Below, in pieces: positions 1 through 11,849 of a stretch of DNA of 64,000 bases (positions within the stretch are counted from its first letter, which is position 1; each line of letters starts with the position of its first letter). The notes below the pieces were generated by a model. It had not been told where the DNA came from. It saw only the letters and a list, made by a program, of their open reading frames with translations, and did no database searches. This DNA is from Epiperipatus broadwayi (lineage: Eukaryota > Onychophora > Udeonychophora > Euonychophora > Peripatidae). The stretch covers positions 1,853,767 to 1,917,766 of the forward strand of contig JAQFVV010012416.1 of NCBI GenBank assembly GCA_028023455.1, read 5' to 3'. Position numbers and translations under genes: made by a program.

Positions 1-970
1 CTTTTTTTTTACAACTCCAGAACAGCTTACTGCAAGCAGGGATAATGATACAATAGCCCTATCATTTGGTATCTATTGATTACTCAAGATTATAACAGAT
101 ACAGTGAAAGCAATTGTTCCTACTCTTCCTAATTAATTAACAATATCTTTTTATTAAGAAATACTCAACAATTAGTCGGATTACATAAAAGAAAAAATCT
201 ACAACTGCTTGCAACCTAAAAAACTTTTTTTTTTCCGAATTCATGTAGCCAAATTCGAACTCTCAAATTACAGTATGACAGGCAGATGAAATGTTCCACA
301 TTAAAGTTAAGATAAACATTTTGCAAAGTAAAATTAGATCATTTACAATTACATTTGTAAGCTATTGAACTTAAAGACTATGTAAAAGCACGTGAGCATC
401 TATTAATGCGTCTGTGGAATGGGTGATTCCAAAGTTAAAGAAAAAAACAACTCAATTTTGTTATTTGAATGGTACTGTGTGCTTGTTGAGACTCGAAATT
501 ATAAGCCTCCTCTGCAATTAACATATGATTATTTAAAAAACAAATATAGAACAGAAAATTATGAATAGTATATATATATCAGCATATAAAGATAAACGTA
601 CAGCAAAACACTACTGCATGATAAAGGACTGTCCAACAGCCTTCATAGTGAAATAATGAAAAAAGATTGTTCTTAACCAGACTTGCAAATTATCTGGTAG
701 TGAGAATTTTTAGCGTTTTTATGAAACTAAGATGATTGTGGGTCAGTTACTTCCCTCCACTCACAAAAATCTTAAAACCTGCTGATTTTTTTTCTCGGCC
801 GGATTCGAAACCATGTCACAGATATGATAGGATGATGCACAAACGTTGCAGGCACATATCTCTATTTATTATAAAATAATTGTTTTAATTACTTCCATTT
901 TCATATGCAAATTACTTCATTTATGCTCACACTTATGTATGATTATTAAGACACAGGCCATAAACATCTT
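1..970. other. AT-rich DNA without recognised gene
   Basis: No coding region or RNA gene is recognisable. A short stretch near 790-815, after a T-run, reads like a decayed minus-strand SINE 3' half (ggccgg followed by ttcgaaac), but it is too degraded to call. Confidence 0.5.
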
Positions 971-984
971 ACTTCCTAAACTTT

Positions 985-1090
985 TTTTTTTTTAAGTGTC
1001 ATAGCATCGGCCGGGACGCGAACCCGCAACCCGAGCAAATGCCTGCAAGTGCAAGGCAGTCGCGCTGACCTCTCGACCACCAACGCAATA
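985..1090 (-). repeat. tRNA-derived SINE, minus strand
   Basis: Read on the minus strand, this is a tRNA-like head with a pol III box A (TGGTCGAGAGG) and a box B (GGTTCGCGTCC), then a GATGCTATGACAC tail and an A-rich 3' end (T-run at 982-993 on the plus strand). Imperfect target duplications flank it (acttcctaaac near 971 and atttcctcaac near 1091). It belongs to the subfamily with a long TTGCACTTGCAGGC insert before box B, shared with the copies at 28694 and 37810. It is non-coding and was moved by a LINE machinery in trans. Confidence 0.85.
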
Positions 1091-1099
1091 CATTTCCTC

Positions 1100-2268
1100 A
1101 ACTTTTAAATAACAATTACGGTATGAATTATTTCTCTTAAAAACACACACAAATTATCAAGCAATATTTTTGGTAACGAATTTCTAAATAAATAAATAAT
1201 AGATATTTATGAGCAAAAATTTCCCGGTTTAGTTGCCAAATAAGCAAAATGAAAAAAAAAAGAAATGGGATTTTAAAATTAACTAGTACAGCAGTAAAAT
1301 AATATGATCTTTTATCATTCGTTAAAATCGCGAAAGATGGCGGTAGTAATCATAAATAATAATAACAGCTTGAAACGCTTTAAATATTCAAATTATTTCA
1401 AGTATATAATTATGAGAGGTGGGGGGGGGGGATACGTAGGTTTAAAAAAAAGGACAAAGAATTATAAACATGAATAAATAATAGTTTAAAAATATATAAG
1501 AATAAAAATGTATCAAATACGCATGTTGCCTCAAATTAAGATCCTCTCTGTGGATGATTAATCAAGAATCTACAATTGAAAAATTATGAAATTTAACACA
1601 AATTTGTTTTTCTTGGATCCAACAGTGATTACTAGCCAGATGGAATTTGATTTCCCCAGACATTACTGGACTCTCATCAATAATAGATTCAGGATAAATC
1701 ACAGTCATCTGTTTTATAAATGAAACTTAATCGCCATCAATCTATAAAGAATACGAACTAACAAAAACCACGAACCACATAGTTAATGACTATTAATTTT
1801 ACGATATACTATAATGACTGATTGATGGGCTTAATAAAACCATAAATAATGATCCTATCTCCTGGTTGGAATTTCTGCAGGTTTCTTTATGGTATTTTGT
1901 TAATAATTAAGCTGTTTAAAAAATTTAAAAAATCCATATACTAAATAATTAACAAATAAATTATTTGGTACAAAAATAGGAACTTTGAAGATAAAAAAAT
2001 AAGAGTTGGAATGTATAAGTGAAGGAGAGTGATGAATACTTATTTTTCGAGTAGAGATTGATGAAAATAATTAGGATAAATTGTACACAGTTAAAAGGAG
2101 AAATAGGGAAACAAAGATATATCACTGTTTCATTGCTTTAACTCAAAAGTGGAATATCCTCAGAATAAGTCGAAGAAATAATAAATTTAAAACACCCCTA
2201 GAAAGTATTCCAGATGTGAATTTAAAAATAGAATAGATCTGTTTGGTACTATTTGCAGCAAAAGTTGT
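1100..2268. other. AT-rich DNA without recognised feature
   Basis: Only AT-rich unique-looking sequence is seen, with a short G-run near 1421-1430. No ORF with a family resemblance and no clear repeat. Confidence 0.5.
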
Positions 2269-2283
2269 ATGTATAACATCTTT

Positions 2284-2378
2284 TTTTTCGTAAGTCAAAT
2301 GCATTGATCGGGAAGCGAACCCGGCCAGCCGCTTGGAAGGCAGCTATGCTAACCACTAGGCCACCAACGCATTGACAA
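2284..2378 (-). repeat. tRNA-derived SINE, minus strand
   Basis: Minus-strand tRNA-like head (TGGCCTAGTGG box A; GGTTCGCTTCC box B), tail TTGACTTACG and an A-tail. The flanks carry near-identical duplications (TGTATAACATCTTT on the left, TGTGTAACATCTTT on the right), so this is a retroposed insertion. It is the short subfamily, lacking the TTGCACTTGCAGGC insert. Confidence 0.85.
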
Positions 2379-2394
2379 ATGTGTAACATCTTTA

Positions 2395-3004
2395 GCATGA
2401 AAAAAAAAAAACTAAAAAAAGATATGATTTTAATTTTGTTTCCGTTAATAACAAAGACAGCAAAAATAATGGAAAGCAGAAGAATAAGTATGATGCGAAA
2501 TTGAGCACATACATAAAAAAAAGTATTTGCATTGAGCTAAAGCATAAAATAAAGATCTCCCTCTCTATATATAGCTGCAGATTAAAAGTAAATTGTCATA
2601 AAAAATAATCTTAAACAAACTTAATAATAATCTTGCTCACAAAGGTTTTCTATTGTTATCTACACAGTAAGATTTTCTGATAACATTCCATATTAATATC
2701 AGTATACAATAAAACTCCTCTTTTTTACAATTATTTTGTGCAATGTTGAAATTGGTTACTGAAACAATTCGTCTGTACATTGTCATTTTAGCATGGATAC
2801 AGAATATGTACGATGCATAACTTATATTCATTTAATGTTTTATTTCATTTTACTTACGCCCATTTTAAAAACCGTAGTACCACAACATCAATATTCTAAT
2901 TCTGTTTATTTTTTACTAAAACCTATTTAAACTATTTTCTAAGTTTTTTTTATACATGGGTTTTATTATTCCATTCAACCCAATCACAATATAAATGCTT
3001 ATAT
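2395..3004. other. AT-rich DNA without recognised feature
   Basis: Nothing recognised. The small ORF at 2637-2831 on the minus strand has no family features and is treated as chance. Confidence 0.4.
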
Positions 3005-3685
3005 ATACACTTTCAATGAGATCAGTAACATCTGTTTGTTCTTACCCATATATTGCATTTTCGATCTCTTCTTCTTAATCCCAACCTGCATCTCTCCATA
3101 TTTCTTTGAGTGGTCTGAAGTCTACATATTGCTCTTCTATTAAGTGTCCAAGTCTCAGATCCATAAGTAAGAACTGGTAAAACACATTTATTAAAAACCT
3201 TTTTCAAACACTTAGGCATATTTCTTTTTAGCTATCAAGTTATTTCTATCAAAAGCACTCCAACCAAGTTTAATTCTATGATTAAGTTCATCCATTATGT
3301 TTCCATCTGTATTAATAATTCTGACCAAAGTATATGTAGCTGCTAACTTCTTCTAACTCATCATAATCAATCTTTATTTTCATATTTTGAGAAAATCTAT
3401 TAAACATTACTTTAGTCTTTTTAACATTTATCTTTAGTCCTACTTTCATCTAATAATTTCTGTGACATTTCCTGCAGCTCTAAAGCATTATTTGCAAAAA
3501 CAACTACATCATCTGCAAAATCTAAATGACTTAAATAATCTCCATTTACTTTCACTTCTTTAGCTTCCCATTTTAATCCACAAAATACTTCTTGCAGCAC
3601 TGCTGTAAAAAGGTTTGGAGATAAGGAGTCACCCTGTCTTACACCCTTCTCAATGTTGACTTTTCTAGTATCATTATATAATCTA
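3005..3685 (-). pseudogene. RTE-type LINE reverse transcriptase fragment, inverted 5' part
   Basis: On the minus strand, reading from about 3685 down to 3005, the translation passes through reverse-transcriptase motifs in the right order: GVRQGDSLSPNLF, then LDFADDVVVFANN (the FADD active site, near 3507-3521), then the C-terminal block VLPVLTYGSETWTL. This order and wording are typical of RTE-clade LINE ORF2. The reading frame is interrupted between 3219 and 3421, so it is dead. The same element continues at 3685-3868 in the opposite orientation, which suggests one insertion event with an inverted 5' part. Confidence 0.8.
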
Positions 3686-3868
3686 ATTGGATTCCAAGAG
3701 ATTGTAAAAGACCCAGAAAGAGACCACATGCAAGTTGAATGGATGAAATAAGAAAGTGTGCAGGGGTGATATGGAGAAGAGAAGCTAAAGATCAGAGAAG
3801 TTGGATTGAACTTGGAGAGACTTTCACCCTGCAGTGGATTGATAATGGTTGATGATGATGATATACCC
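3685..3868 (+). pseudogene. RTE-type LINE 3' end, direct part of the same insertion
   Basis: The plus strand here encodes the extreme C-terminus of the RTE ORF2 (peptide PRDCKRPRKRPHASWMDEI, then KCAGVIWRREAKDQRSW) and ends in a short GAT repeat, the usual kind of RTE tail. The homologous, uninverted order is seen in the copy at 42235-42790. Compared with that copy, about 100 bp is missing at the inversion junction near 3685. Confidence 0.75.
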
Positions 3869-3869
3869 T

Positions 3870-6800
3870 TTGACTTCAGGTTTGAAAACCAGATGTAGGA
3901 CACATATGTATCTCTCTTCTGCCAAGCAGTAAATTTAATAGCATGTTGGGTTTATTTTTATCTGTTTGCATTTGCAATAATATCTCTACTAATTATACAT
4001 GAAAAATAATAGACTCAAATAAGACAAAATGTTTTTGAATTTACTGTATAATAGCCAAAAAAAGGGGAGGTAGTGTGTAGAGCCTCATGTGTTCAACAAT
4101 TGATGACTAGGTTTTCATAAAGGTGTCCAAGATCTGCTGCTTAGAGTAATATGTACACAAAAGGTTCCAGCATCTTTTATATAGTAATCTCCAGATAGGC
4201 AATGTGGGAGGGGGTGCATTTCTAGTGGACAATAAAGAAGGCATTAAGTGCATATGCAATGCTCATAATTTTAAATTATTTTGTCAAAGAGTGAAGAAGA
4301 AAAAAAACATTACACTGAGTTTGGAAGCAATTGTATAGGGAAAAGATGTTTAAGTGCATCCTTTGGAGTGTTTGGTTAGTGTCAGATTGTGTTTTATGGT
4401 GTGTGATTTTGAAATATTTGATTTTTGAAAATTACGATGCTGCAGTTTTCAGCTGTCCATGCATTGATAAATTATGGCTTCTCGTGGATGCAGAACCAGT
4501 TGCTTCTTCTGGTGATATCCACTTCAAAGGCAACCATCTTGAAATTAAAACATTTATATTTATAAAGATTTAAAAAGAATACTGTATATGTTATTTTTAT
4601 TATGTATTAAAAGTAATGTGCAATATCACACATATCTGTTTAGATTTTAAAATTCTGTGATTTTACTTTTTCAATAGATTTTAGTTTAAAATAATTTTCT
4701 TTTGATGTTTGTTGTTTTTTCATTACAGTAATTAAAAGCAAGCAAAGTATATTAATCTATTTGTAAAAGCATTTTAATTTTAAAAAATGTTTTGATTGCA
4801 ATCAAGTTTCTTTTTATTTTGTTGATTTAATCTATTTTAAAAGCTGAGACTTATTTTCTCATTTACTTAAATTTAATTAATGCTTGAAAATAAATAAGAG
4901 CCCTGGTTGGATTTCTTTTTTTTAAGATTAAAATTAAGCGGGAATTAGAGATTTTCCCTGGTCAAAACTTTTAATTAAAGATTAGGTAGGAGATAACAAT
5001 TCACATAAATAGCCTCAGGTTTTTGTCTGAATTATTATTCTGCTTGTTATTCTTATTGTGATTCTTATTCAGATTGCTGTTCTAATTTTTATATTTGCTA
5101 ATTGCGCAACGCAGATCGCTGAAGTTGGATTTCTACAGTCTGCTAATAATATCTGTTGTTTGCTGTGCCAAGGAAGATGTGCTTAGCTAATTGCTAATAG
5201 AAGTAAATACAATTAGTTATTGGAAATAGTGACTGTACATCCAGGATGCCAAAATACACACCATGAGAAATCTTAACATTATGCAGTGCTAAATCAATCC
5301 AAAGATGAACCCCAAATCTCCATAATTGTAACAGCATGCACATGGTGTAAAAGCCTAGTCCAGATCTGATCTTAAGCATTGCCTTCAAACTCCTGACCAA
5401 AGAAATAGAACTCAAAACCACCGCAAAAACTCTATGCAGACTTGAACTTTGCCTATCCTACTGGAAGAAATCAGCTGGACAGACATTATGCCTTGAGGTA
5501 AATGAACATTTTCATATTATAACCAGGGCTTAAATCTCTATGTTAGCTTAATATAAAAAACATGTACCTATAAAAAATTATGTATAATCACTTAAATATC
5601 TTTAATTACTTTCTTATGTGTTTTTTTATTATTACATGTAGTGAAGTTTTAGTTTTAAGTTTTCATATTTTAAATTTATTTATCCCAGAGTGTATTGCGA
5701 GTTTATATTTTATATGCTTAGTGTTTTTCTCTTTTTATATACTAACGCTTGATAAATGTTTGGGCAGATATAATTAGGTTTCTTTTTAATTCACCTGTTC
5801 CTTTTTTTATTGAAATTAATTTAGACAATCTTGGTTTGCATTTCCTGCAGATTGTAAATCTTTTAGCTAGCGATTTATTGGCCATATTGTTGTTTTTCTT
5901 AGTCAGTAGAGATTTTGGTTTTCCTATGTTTCAGATTATGTAATACCATAAACTTTTTTTCTTTTGCTGGAATCGATCTTGACAGTCTTAAACGTGATTG
6001 TTCATGAGCATTTGCAGGCATTTGACATTCATGTTCCACCAATGTTTTTTTTCTGGGCTAAGGAAAGCTCATCTGTGTTGTTTGTTGACTTCCGTGCAAA
6101 ATCATTTTCTTTTGAAATCTCTAAATAAAGGAAACTGGAATTTATTTATATAAATCACTAGCAGGAAGACATTATAAATCCCTTTTAATTCTTAGGTGAG
6201 AAAATGCACTTATCTGCCAGGGTATTTAATGTCGCAATACTCTCGTAGACTCTTCGATAAACCAGCTGGAGAAATTTTGGTCAAACTTTCATGCTTTGTT
6301 TGACTAAAATTTATTTTAGATTTAATAAACTTTAAAATTGTTCATAATTATTTTGGCTAACATTTGTCTCTGTGCCCTTTTCTCAATTGTCTGAACAATG
6401 TTAAAGATATCTTACTCTCCCTGGGTCTAGCTGTAGCATTTATCATCATCGTTAACTTTTGGATGACCGTAAATTAAATTTTCTAGGTAGTTAGTGAAGT
6501 GAAAACATAACCGATACAATATATATCACATGGTCAGTTCCTAGTATGTTCATTTGTTGAATTATTATGACAATGGAATAATTCCTGATATTCATGTGAC
6601 TGCTAGGTGTAACAGTACTGATTCTTTACACTAAATGTGGAGAAGATTAGTCATGCTGTCTGTGCCTTATGATTGCTAAATGTATCAAATTACTTGGTGG
6701 AGCATTTGTTAGTATGACTAGATCTATGACTTGATAATCTTTTGGGAGGGGGCCACAAGCATCATGTTTGTTACCATAACTGATAATTTCAAATGAAGAT

Positions 6801-7624
6801 GCAGTGGATGTGTCAATATGTAAGAATTTTACCTTGCTGACAAAAGTAAAAAAGACGAACCAAAATACACCCAAAAGAAATATTCTCCCAATGTTTTTTG
6901 CACTATTTTTTGGACAGTGGGCTGTTGGACAACTCTAACAATAACTGAGGAGAAATGTGAGATAGATAATAGTATCAAGCTTTTCATAGAAGGGCAGAGA
7001 TAATAAAAATGAAGGTCGGAAAATATTTATCCCATTGATACAACTCAAAAAAGTTCAAGACACAAGATAGTAAGGTTAAGTGGGCTGCATTTGGAACAAT
7101 GAAGCAGATATATATATAAGAACAGACTTATAAGCAATAATGAAAGAACAATTATGGAAAGAAAAGAAGATCCCACAAAAAATGGGAAAAAGTAGAATAG
7201 GAGTGATCAAGAGGCCTTAGAATATTAAAGGATAATCACTTTTATTTCCATTTTAGGTAGAAGAAAATTGGGATGGAAATATCTTCATGATAATAATATT
7301 TAAGTAATATATTTTAAGCTATGCTGGGAATTAATCATAGGATGAAATACCGAGAGTTCAATATTATTGTATACTGTTATATCTTAAATATTGGTAAACG
7401 CAAATATTATAAAGATCAAGTATGTATGACATTAATATTTCATAGCATGTACATAAATGTGATAGAATGATTTCTTCTGATTGCTAACTTTCAGTGATTA
7501 TTTAGAGTTCAATTTAAAATGAGTGCATAAAATTAAAATAATTATATAATATTTATTATTTAGGTTTATTATTTAGGAGAGCATTATTTTAAAAACGAAA
7601 AAAAAATAAATAAGAAATTTGGGA
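3870..7624. other. AT-rich DNA, no recognised gene
   Basis: About 3.7 kb in which I find no convincing coding region, RNA gene or repeat family. The ORFs (4331-4573, 5194-5421, 5580-5943, 6647-6874) are short, low in complexity or hydrophobic by base composition, and show no recognisable domain. Host intron or intergenic DNA is the simplest reading. Confidence 0.5.
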
Positions 7625-7632
7625 GAAAAACT
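7625..7632. repeat. 8-bp target-site duplication, left
   Basis: GAAAAACT lies immediately outside the TIR at 7633 and recurs exactly at 9479-9486 outside the other TIR. Confidence 0.8.
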
Positions 7633-8227
7633 GGTTGTTTTCTCATCCTTGGTGTTCGCCTTAAGATGTCGCTACTTCTAGGTCAATTCCTAGAAATATA
7701 CCGTTTCACTGGCCTTCACCCAACCAAAGAGGAATTTTTTTATGTTATAAACACGGAAAAGTCCTCACGTTATGTTGGACGGAGGAGGCGGCGACAGAAG
7801 CCAGCACAAAGAGACTTCTTTCTATGATAAAACACAGAAAGAGTTCCTGACGGCTGACGGTTATGGCTTTTTTTCTATGCTTAAAAGCAAAGAGAAAGAA
7901 ATGCCTTGATCGGCTGCCGCAGTAGTCGGTTTTGTTCATCATTTTCTCATAATAGTAGAATATCTATTCTCTCTGTAGTTTCGGGTGAAAGTGTGTGTAT
8001 TTGAAGCGGTCTTATTTTTTTAAATTTGATAAGACGTTTATTTTTTTAATGTGTTGTAACTTACTTTACTGTTGTAAGTTTAGTAATATTGTCCTGAAGA
8101 TTCCATTACGAAGGGGTAACCCTCAAAAATTGCTTTTAAGGGTGCAAAAGGGAAAAAAATTAAAGGATCACGTGAAAAGTACCGTTTTCGTGAGAATTCG
8201 TCCGTGACCAGTTACTTTCGCTATATA

Positions 8228-8750
8228 TATACGCGCAAACAAAAACAACCCACTGTCTAATTATTGGAAATTATTTGTCCAAAAAATAAAATTAGTCGGG
8301 TATTATTATTTTTTTTGTTTTGTTACATTTATTATTTCAAAATAAGATTAGTTTTTATATCTACACACTAACAAAAACAACCCAGTTCCTGATTAATTAC
8401 TGTCTTTAAAAAAAAAAAAAAAGCAAATTCAACGGGGTTTGATTTTTTTCAATGGCGTCTTTGAATTATCGTTTGTTTGTTTTTATATATACACAAGATT
8501 TACCAAAAAAAAAAAAGAAACCCACTTTCTGATTAATTACTGTCAAAAGAAACGCAAATTAGTCGGCTATCATTTTAAAATTTAGTATTTCAATAACGGT
8601 ACCCTTTTTATATAGACAGACTTAACAAAAAACAATCCACTTTCTGATTCATTACTGTCTCCCCCCCCCCTCAAAAAAAAATTAGTCGGGTATCATTTTT
8701 CAATCGAGTCTTTTAATGACGGTACTTACTAATAGTAGTCAGGTATCGAT
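8228..8750. repeat. Degenerate tandem array inside TIR element, about 4 units
   Basis: About four units of roughly 125 bp, each with an AACAAAAACAACCCACT-like block, then CTGATTAATTACTGTC, an A-run, and ATTAGTCGGGTATCATT. The units differ mainly in homopolymer length. Confidence 0.7.
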
Positions 8751-8769
8751 TCTAAATTGTAGTATATAA

Positions 8770-9300
8770 ATTACGTTACTTTTGATAGATTTAGAATTAC
8801 ATCTTGCTTTTTTAACAAAATGATTGATTTACTCTTGACTAAAAATACCATAACTTTTAAAAAAGACATATATAAAGTCCAAAAAAAAAAAAAGAGAAAA
8901 AGCCCTGTGACTTTAAAGACACACACAAACTCAAAAACAATCTAAGATTAATAAACATTGACTTATTACGTCTTGCTTTTGAATCAAATTATTGATTTAC
9001 TCTTGCAAAAAAAAATACCGTAACTTTAAAAAGACACACCTAAAGTCAAAAAAAAAAAAAATTGAAAAAGCCCTGTAACTTTAAAGACACACACACAAAC
9101 TCAAAAACAAGATAAGATTAATAAATATTTACTTATTACGTCTTGCTTTTGAATAAAATTATTGATTTATTCTTGAAAAAAAAAAAAGTCTGTAACTTTA
9201 AAAAGACACACGTAAAGTAAAAAAAAATTAGAAAAACACCGTAACTTTAAAGACACAAACTCAAAAACAAGATAAGATTAATAAACATTTACAAAAATGA
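8770..9300. repeat. Second tandem array inside TIR element, about 3 units
   Basis: Three units of about 175 bp containing TCTTGCTTTTGAAT, GATTTACTCTTG, CCGTAACTTTAAAAAGACAC and CTCAAAAACAAG blocks. Its sequence is unrelated to the preceding array. Confidence 0.7.
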
Positions 9301-9486
9301 AAAAAACTAACATCATATAATAGTATTTGTTAGTAGAATATTTTATTACAAATCTAAGAAATCAAATCTTTTTAGATCAAATCGATCATTTAGGTCTGAC
9401 CTGGAATCGTTATATGTATATGTTTTTGATTAGCATCAACGCCATCTTAAGGCGAACACCAAGGATGAGAATACAACCGAAAAACT

Positions 9487-9770
9487 TATTTTGCTCAAGG
9501 TAATCAAACATTACGTTTTATGATGTCAAAAATGTTATTAATGTGATGGTTTAATAGCCGTATTTATAATATATTTTATTAAAGTCAAACATGCATTAAA
9601 TTTGGTTGTAAATTAAACTAAAAAATTAAAAAGCATAAAATATTGGGATTTATATAAATTAAATGTAAAAATCAAAGTAAAAGTCGATTTCAAAAACAAT
9701 AATAGATGTGTTTATCTGAAGCTAATTACAAAAAAAATAGGCAATTATCAGATTATGGTAAATAATAATG
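9487..9770. other. AT-rich spacer
   Basis: No feature recognised between the TIR element and the next SINE. Confidence 0.4.
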
Positions 9771-9781
9771 TCAATTGACTT

Positions 9782-9880
9782 TATTTCCCCATGTGTCAAA
9801 ACATCGTCCGGGAAACAAACCCGGGACAACTGCTTGTAAGGCAGTTGTGCTGACCACTCGACCACCAATGCTTGACAACA
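9782..9880 (-). repeat. tRNA-derived SINE, minus strand
   Basis: Minus-strand SINE of the short subfamily (box A TGGTCGAGTGG, box B GGTTTGTTTCC). It is flanked by exact TCAATTGACTT duplications at 9771-9781 and 9881-9891. Confidence 0.85.
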
Positions 9881-9891
9881 TCAATTGACTT

Positions 9892-11575
9892 GAGATAGGA
9901 ATGTAGTTGCAGTCAAAATTTTCAATCCAGACTTTCAGCTATTCAGATTATCCAAGTAATTTATCAACATACTAAGATTATAAAATGGGAAAGCTGCAGA
10001 TAGAAATGGAAAAAAAGAAGACTATGATCCATCAACATTTAACTAGTTGAAATCAAAGTCAGCCATAAACTCGTTGCTACAGCAATTTATAATTCACTTA
10101 TATGCTGCCCCTAGTAGATAAAAAATACCCAAATTATCAGGTAATGGTAAGCACTATGTAATTTGTCATTTACACCAATCGTGAGTGTGATGGAAAGACA
10201 TCTAGTTTAAACCTTCAATGCCAAAGAATCTGTCATTGCTGGCTAAAGTGTGATCTTGGAAAATAATTGATCTGTCTAGAATATATCACTGGCCATAACA
10301 TGTTGAATACCAAAAAGTTGTGCAATACAAAAATAAATGTTAAACAAACTAGAAGTAAAAAAAACAAAAACAACAACAATCATTCTCTCTTTTCTTCATA
10401 GCGTAAGCTTGTGTTTTAAGACCTATAGAGGTCCCTACCTTCGTATTTTTCAGACGCTTATTTCTAAGGTTACAGCCTTAGTAAATTATTACTTAATATA
10501 ATAATGGGCGTTTAATAAAATTTATAATAACAATCATTTATAAAACTGTCAAGATATCTTACTTGAAAAATATATACCACATTTGAAGTCTCTTTTAAAA
10601 TCCTACGAAATGTATGAAATACAAATATAAATTACAGATGCAAATTCAAATTATATATATATATGTATTTAGAAATCCTTATTCTGTAAATGTTTTAACT
10701 TTTAATATTTTTTTTCTGGAAGATCTTATTATCTAATATTTATCTCATTCCCTATAAATATTGTTGTGAATTACATGTTGACATAACTAAGAATCGTGAT
10801 GCAGCATATACATATTATCTCGGCACTGCTTTATTTTAGGTTAAAACAAGTATAAATTTTTAGCCATTATTCTTTGTTGAATAATTCATTAAGCAAAATA
10901 GTGTGCGTGAGGACATTTTATTAAACTGCATATATTTTTTCTTTAAAATTAGTTCGAAAACATACTTTATAGCAAATAAAAAGTTATAATATACGATACA
11001 TATTTAAATGTGTTATGCTGACTGAGATCAGGACATTACATGTTTTCACATCCTAAAGAGAAGACTTAATAAATATAAAATCCAACCAAAGTGTTGAATA
11101 TCTACAAGAGTTTACAGAAAGAACATGGTGTAAAGAGGTTTTTAAGATCTAACAATTACAGTGCTATTGGTAGATTGATTTGTAGCTGAAAAAATGCCAG
11201 TCTGAGTAAGTGCTTGATCTCTGCTCTTTATTTTAGCTAGTTTTTTTTTTATGGAAAAGTGATTGAAGCTTCCAAAATGTCAAATTAAAAATATAAACGA
11301 CACCTTAAAAACTACAGTGTAAAAAGATTAAATGCAATTATTGATATGTTTGGAGAGAAAGGAATTGAGATCTTGTAATTGAAACTAATACGTTTTGGTA
11401 TGTTTGTAATGCTGGACAATTATTAGAAAAGTGTTCCATAGTTTTGCTTCCTTGTGACATAATAAATACATTGATTCTATGTTTGCATAAAACCTTTTTT
11501 TTTTTTTTTAAACTAGAAAGTCACTGGTAGGATGAGCCTAAAGGGTTGATTTTAATTTTAAAAAATGCAAGTATT
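9892..11575. other. AT-rich DNA without recognised gene
   Basis: No coding sequence or repeat family recognised. The interval 10390-10500 is slightly less AT-rich but has no ORF or family resemblance I can name. Confidence 0.4.
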
Positions 11576-11584
11576 TTGGCTCCA

Positions 11585-11655
11585 AATTGTCCCGGGTTGG
11601 CGGGTTCATTTCCAGGCTGATGCTATGACACACGAAAAAAAAAGAAAAAAATTTA
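11585..11655 (+). repeat. SINE 3' half, plus strand
   Basis: CCCGGGTT, a degraded box B, GATGCTATGACAC and an A-rich tail match the 3' half of the tRNA-derived SINE. The tRNA head is missing. Confidence 0.65.
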
Positions 11656-11849
11656 AATCTTTGAATTATCTGCTTATTAATAAATTGAAAGTCTAGATTG
11701 GGGTGTGTTAATTAGTTATTATTTTCTGCACTATTATATATGCGTTCTAGTATTTAATTTTGGTTTCCAAATAACTTTTGATCCTATGAATGTGATTAAT
11801 CCTTTAACAAAAGGATTGGTGCTAATGTATCTAATAGATTCATCAGAAT

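Larger units (their letters stand above)
7633..9478. mobile_element. Non-autonomous TIR DNA transposon, 1846 bp
   Basis: The ends are inverted copies of each other over about 39 bp with two mismatches (left begins GGTTGTTTTCTCATCC; the right end, reverse-complemented, begins GGTTGTATTCTCATCC). Both ends are flanked by the same 8-bp direct repeat, GAAAAACT. No transposase is recognisable inside, so the element is non-autonomous. The interior has two tandem arrays (8228-8750 and 8770-9300). An 8-bp duplication fits hAT, P or Merlin-like transposases, but the GG-start end is not the usual hAT CAG, so the superfamily is open. The minus ORF at 7745-7942 (65 codons) has no recognisable domain. Confidence 0.85.

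Noticed and set aside
3421-3903. 160-codon minus-strand ORF that looks like a single protein
   Set aside because: Its first half is antisense to the plus-strand RTE 3' end and only the second half is RT; it is a chance fusion across an inversion junction.
5580-5943. Overlapping hydrophobic ORFs suggesting a membrane protein
   Set aside because: T-rich DNA automatically yields Phe/Leu/Ile-rich translations; no conserved motif or splice-supported continuation.
8228-9300. Regularly repeated blocks that might suggest a CRISPR array
   Set aside because: Units are 125-175 bp, degenerate, without unique spacers, and sit within a eukaryotic TIR element.
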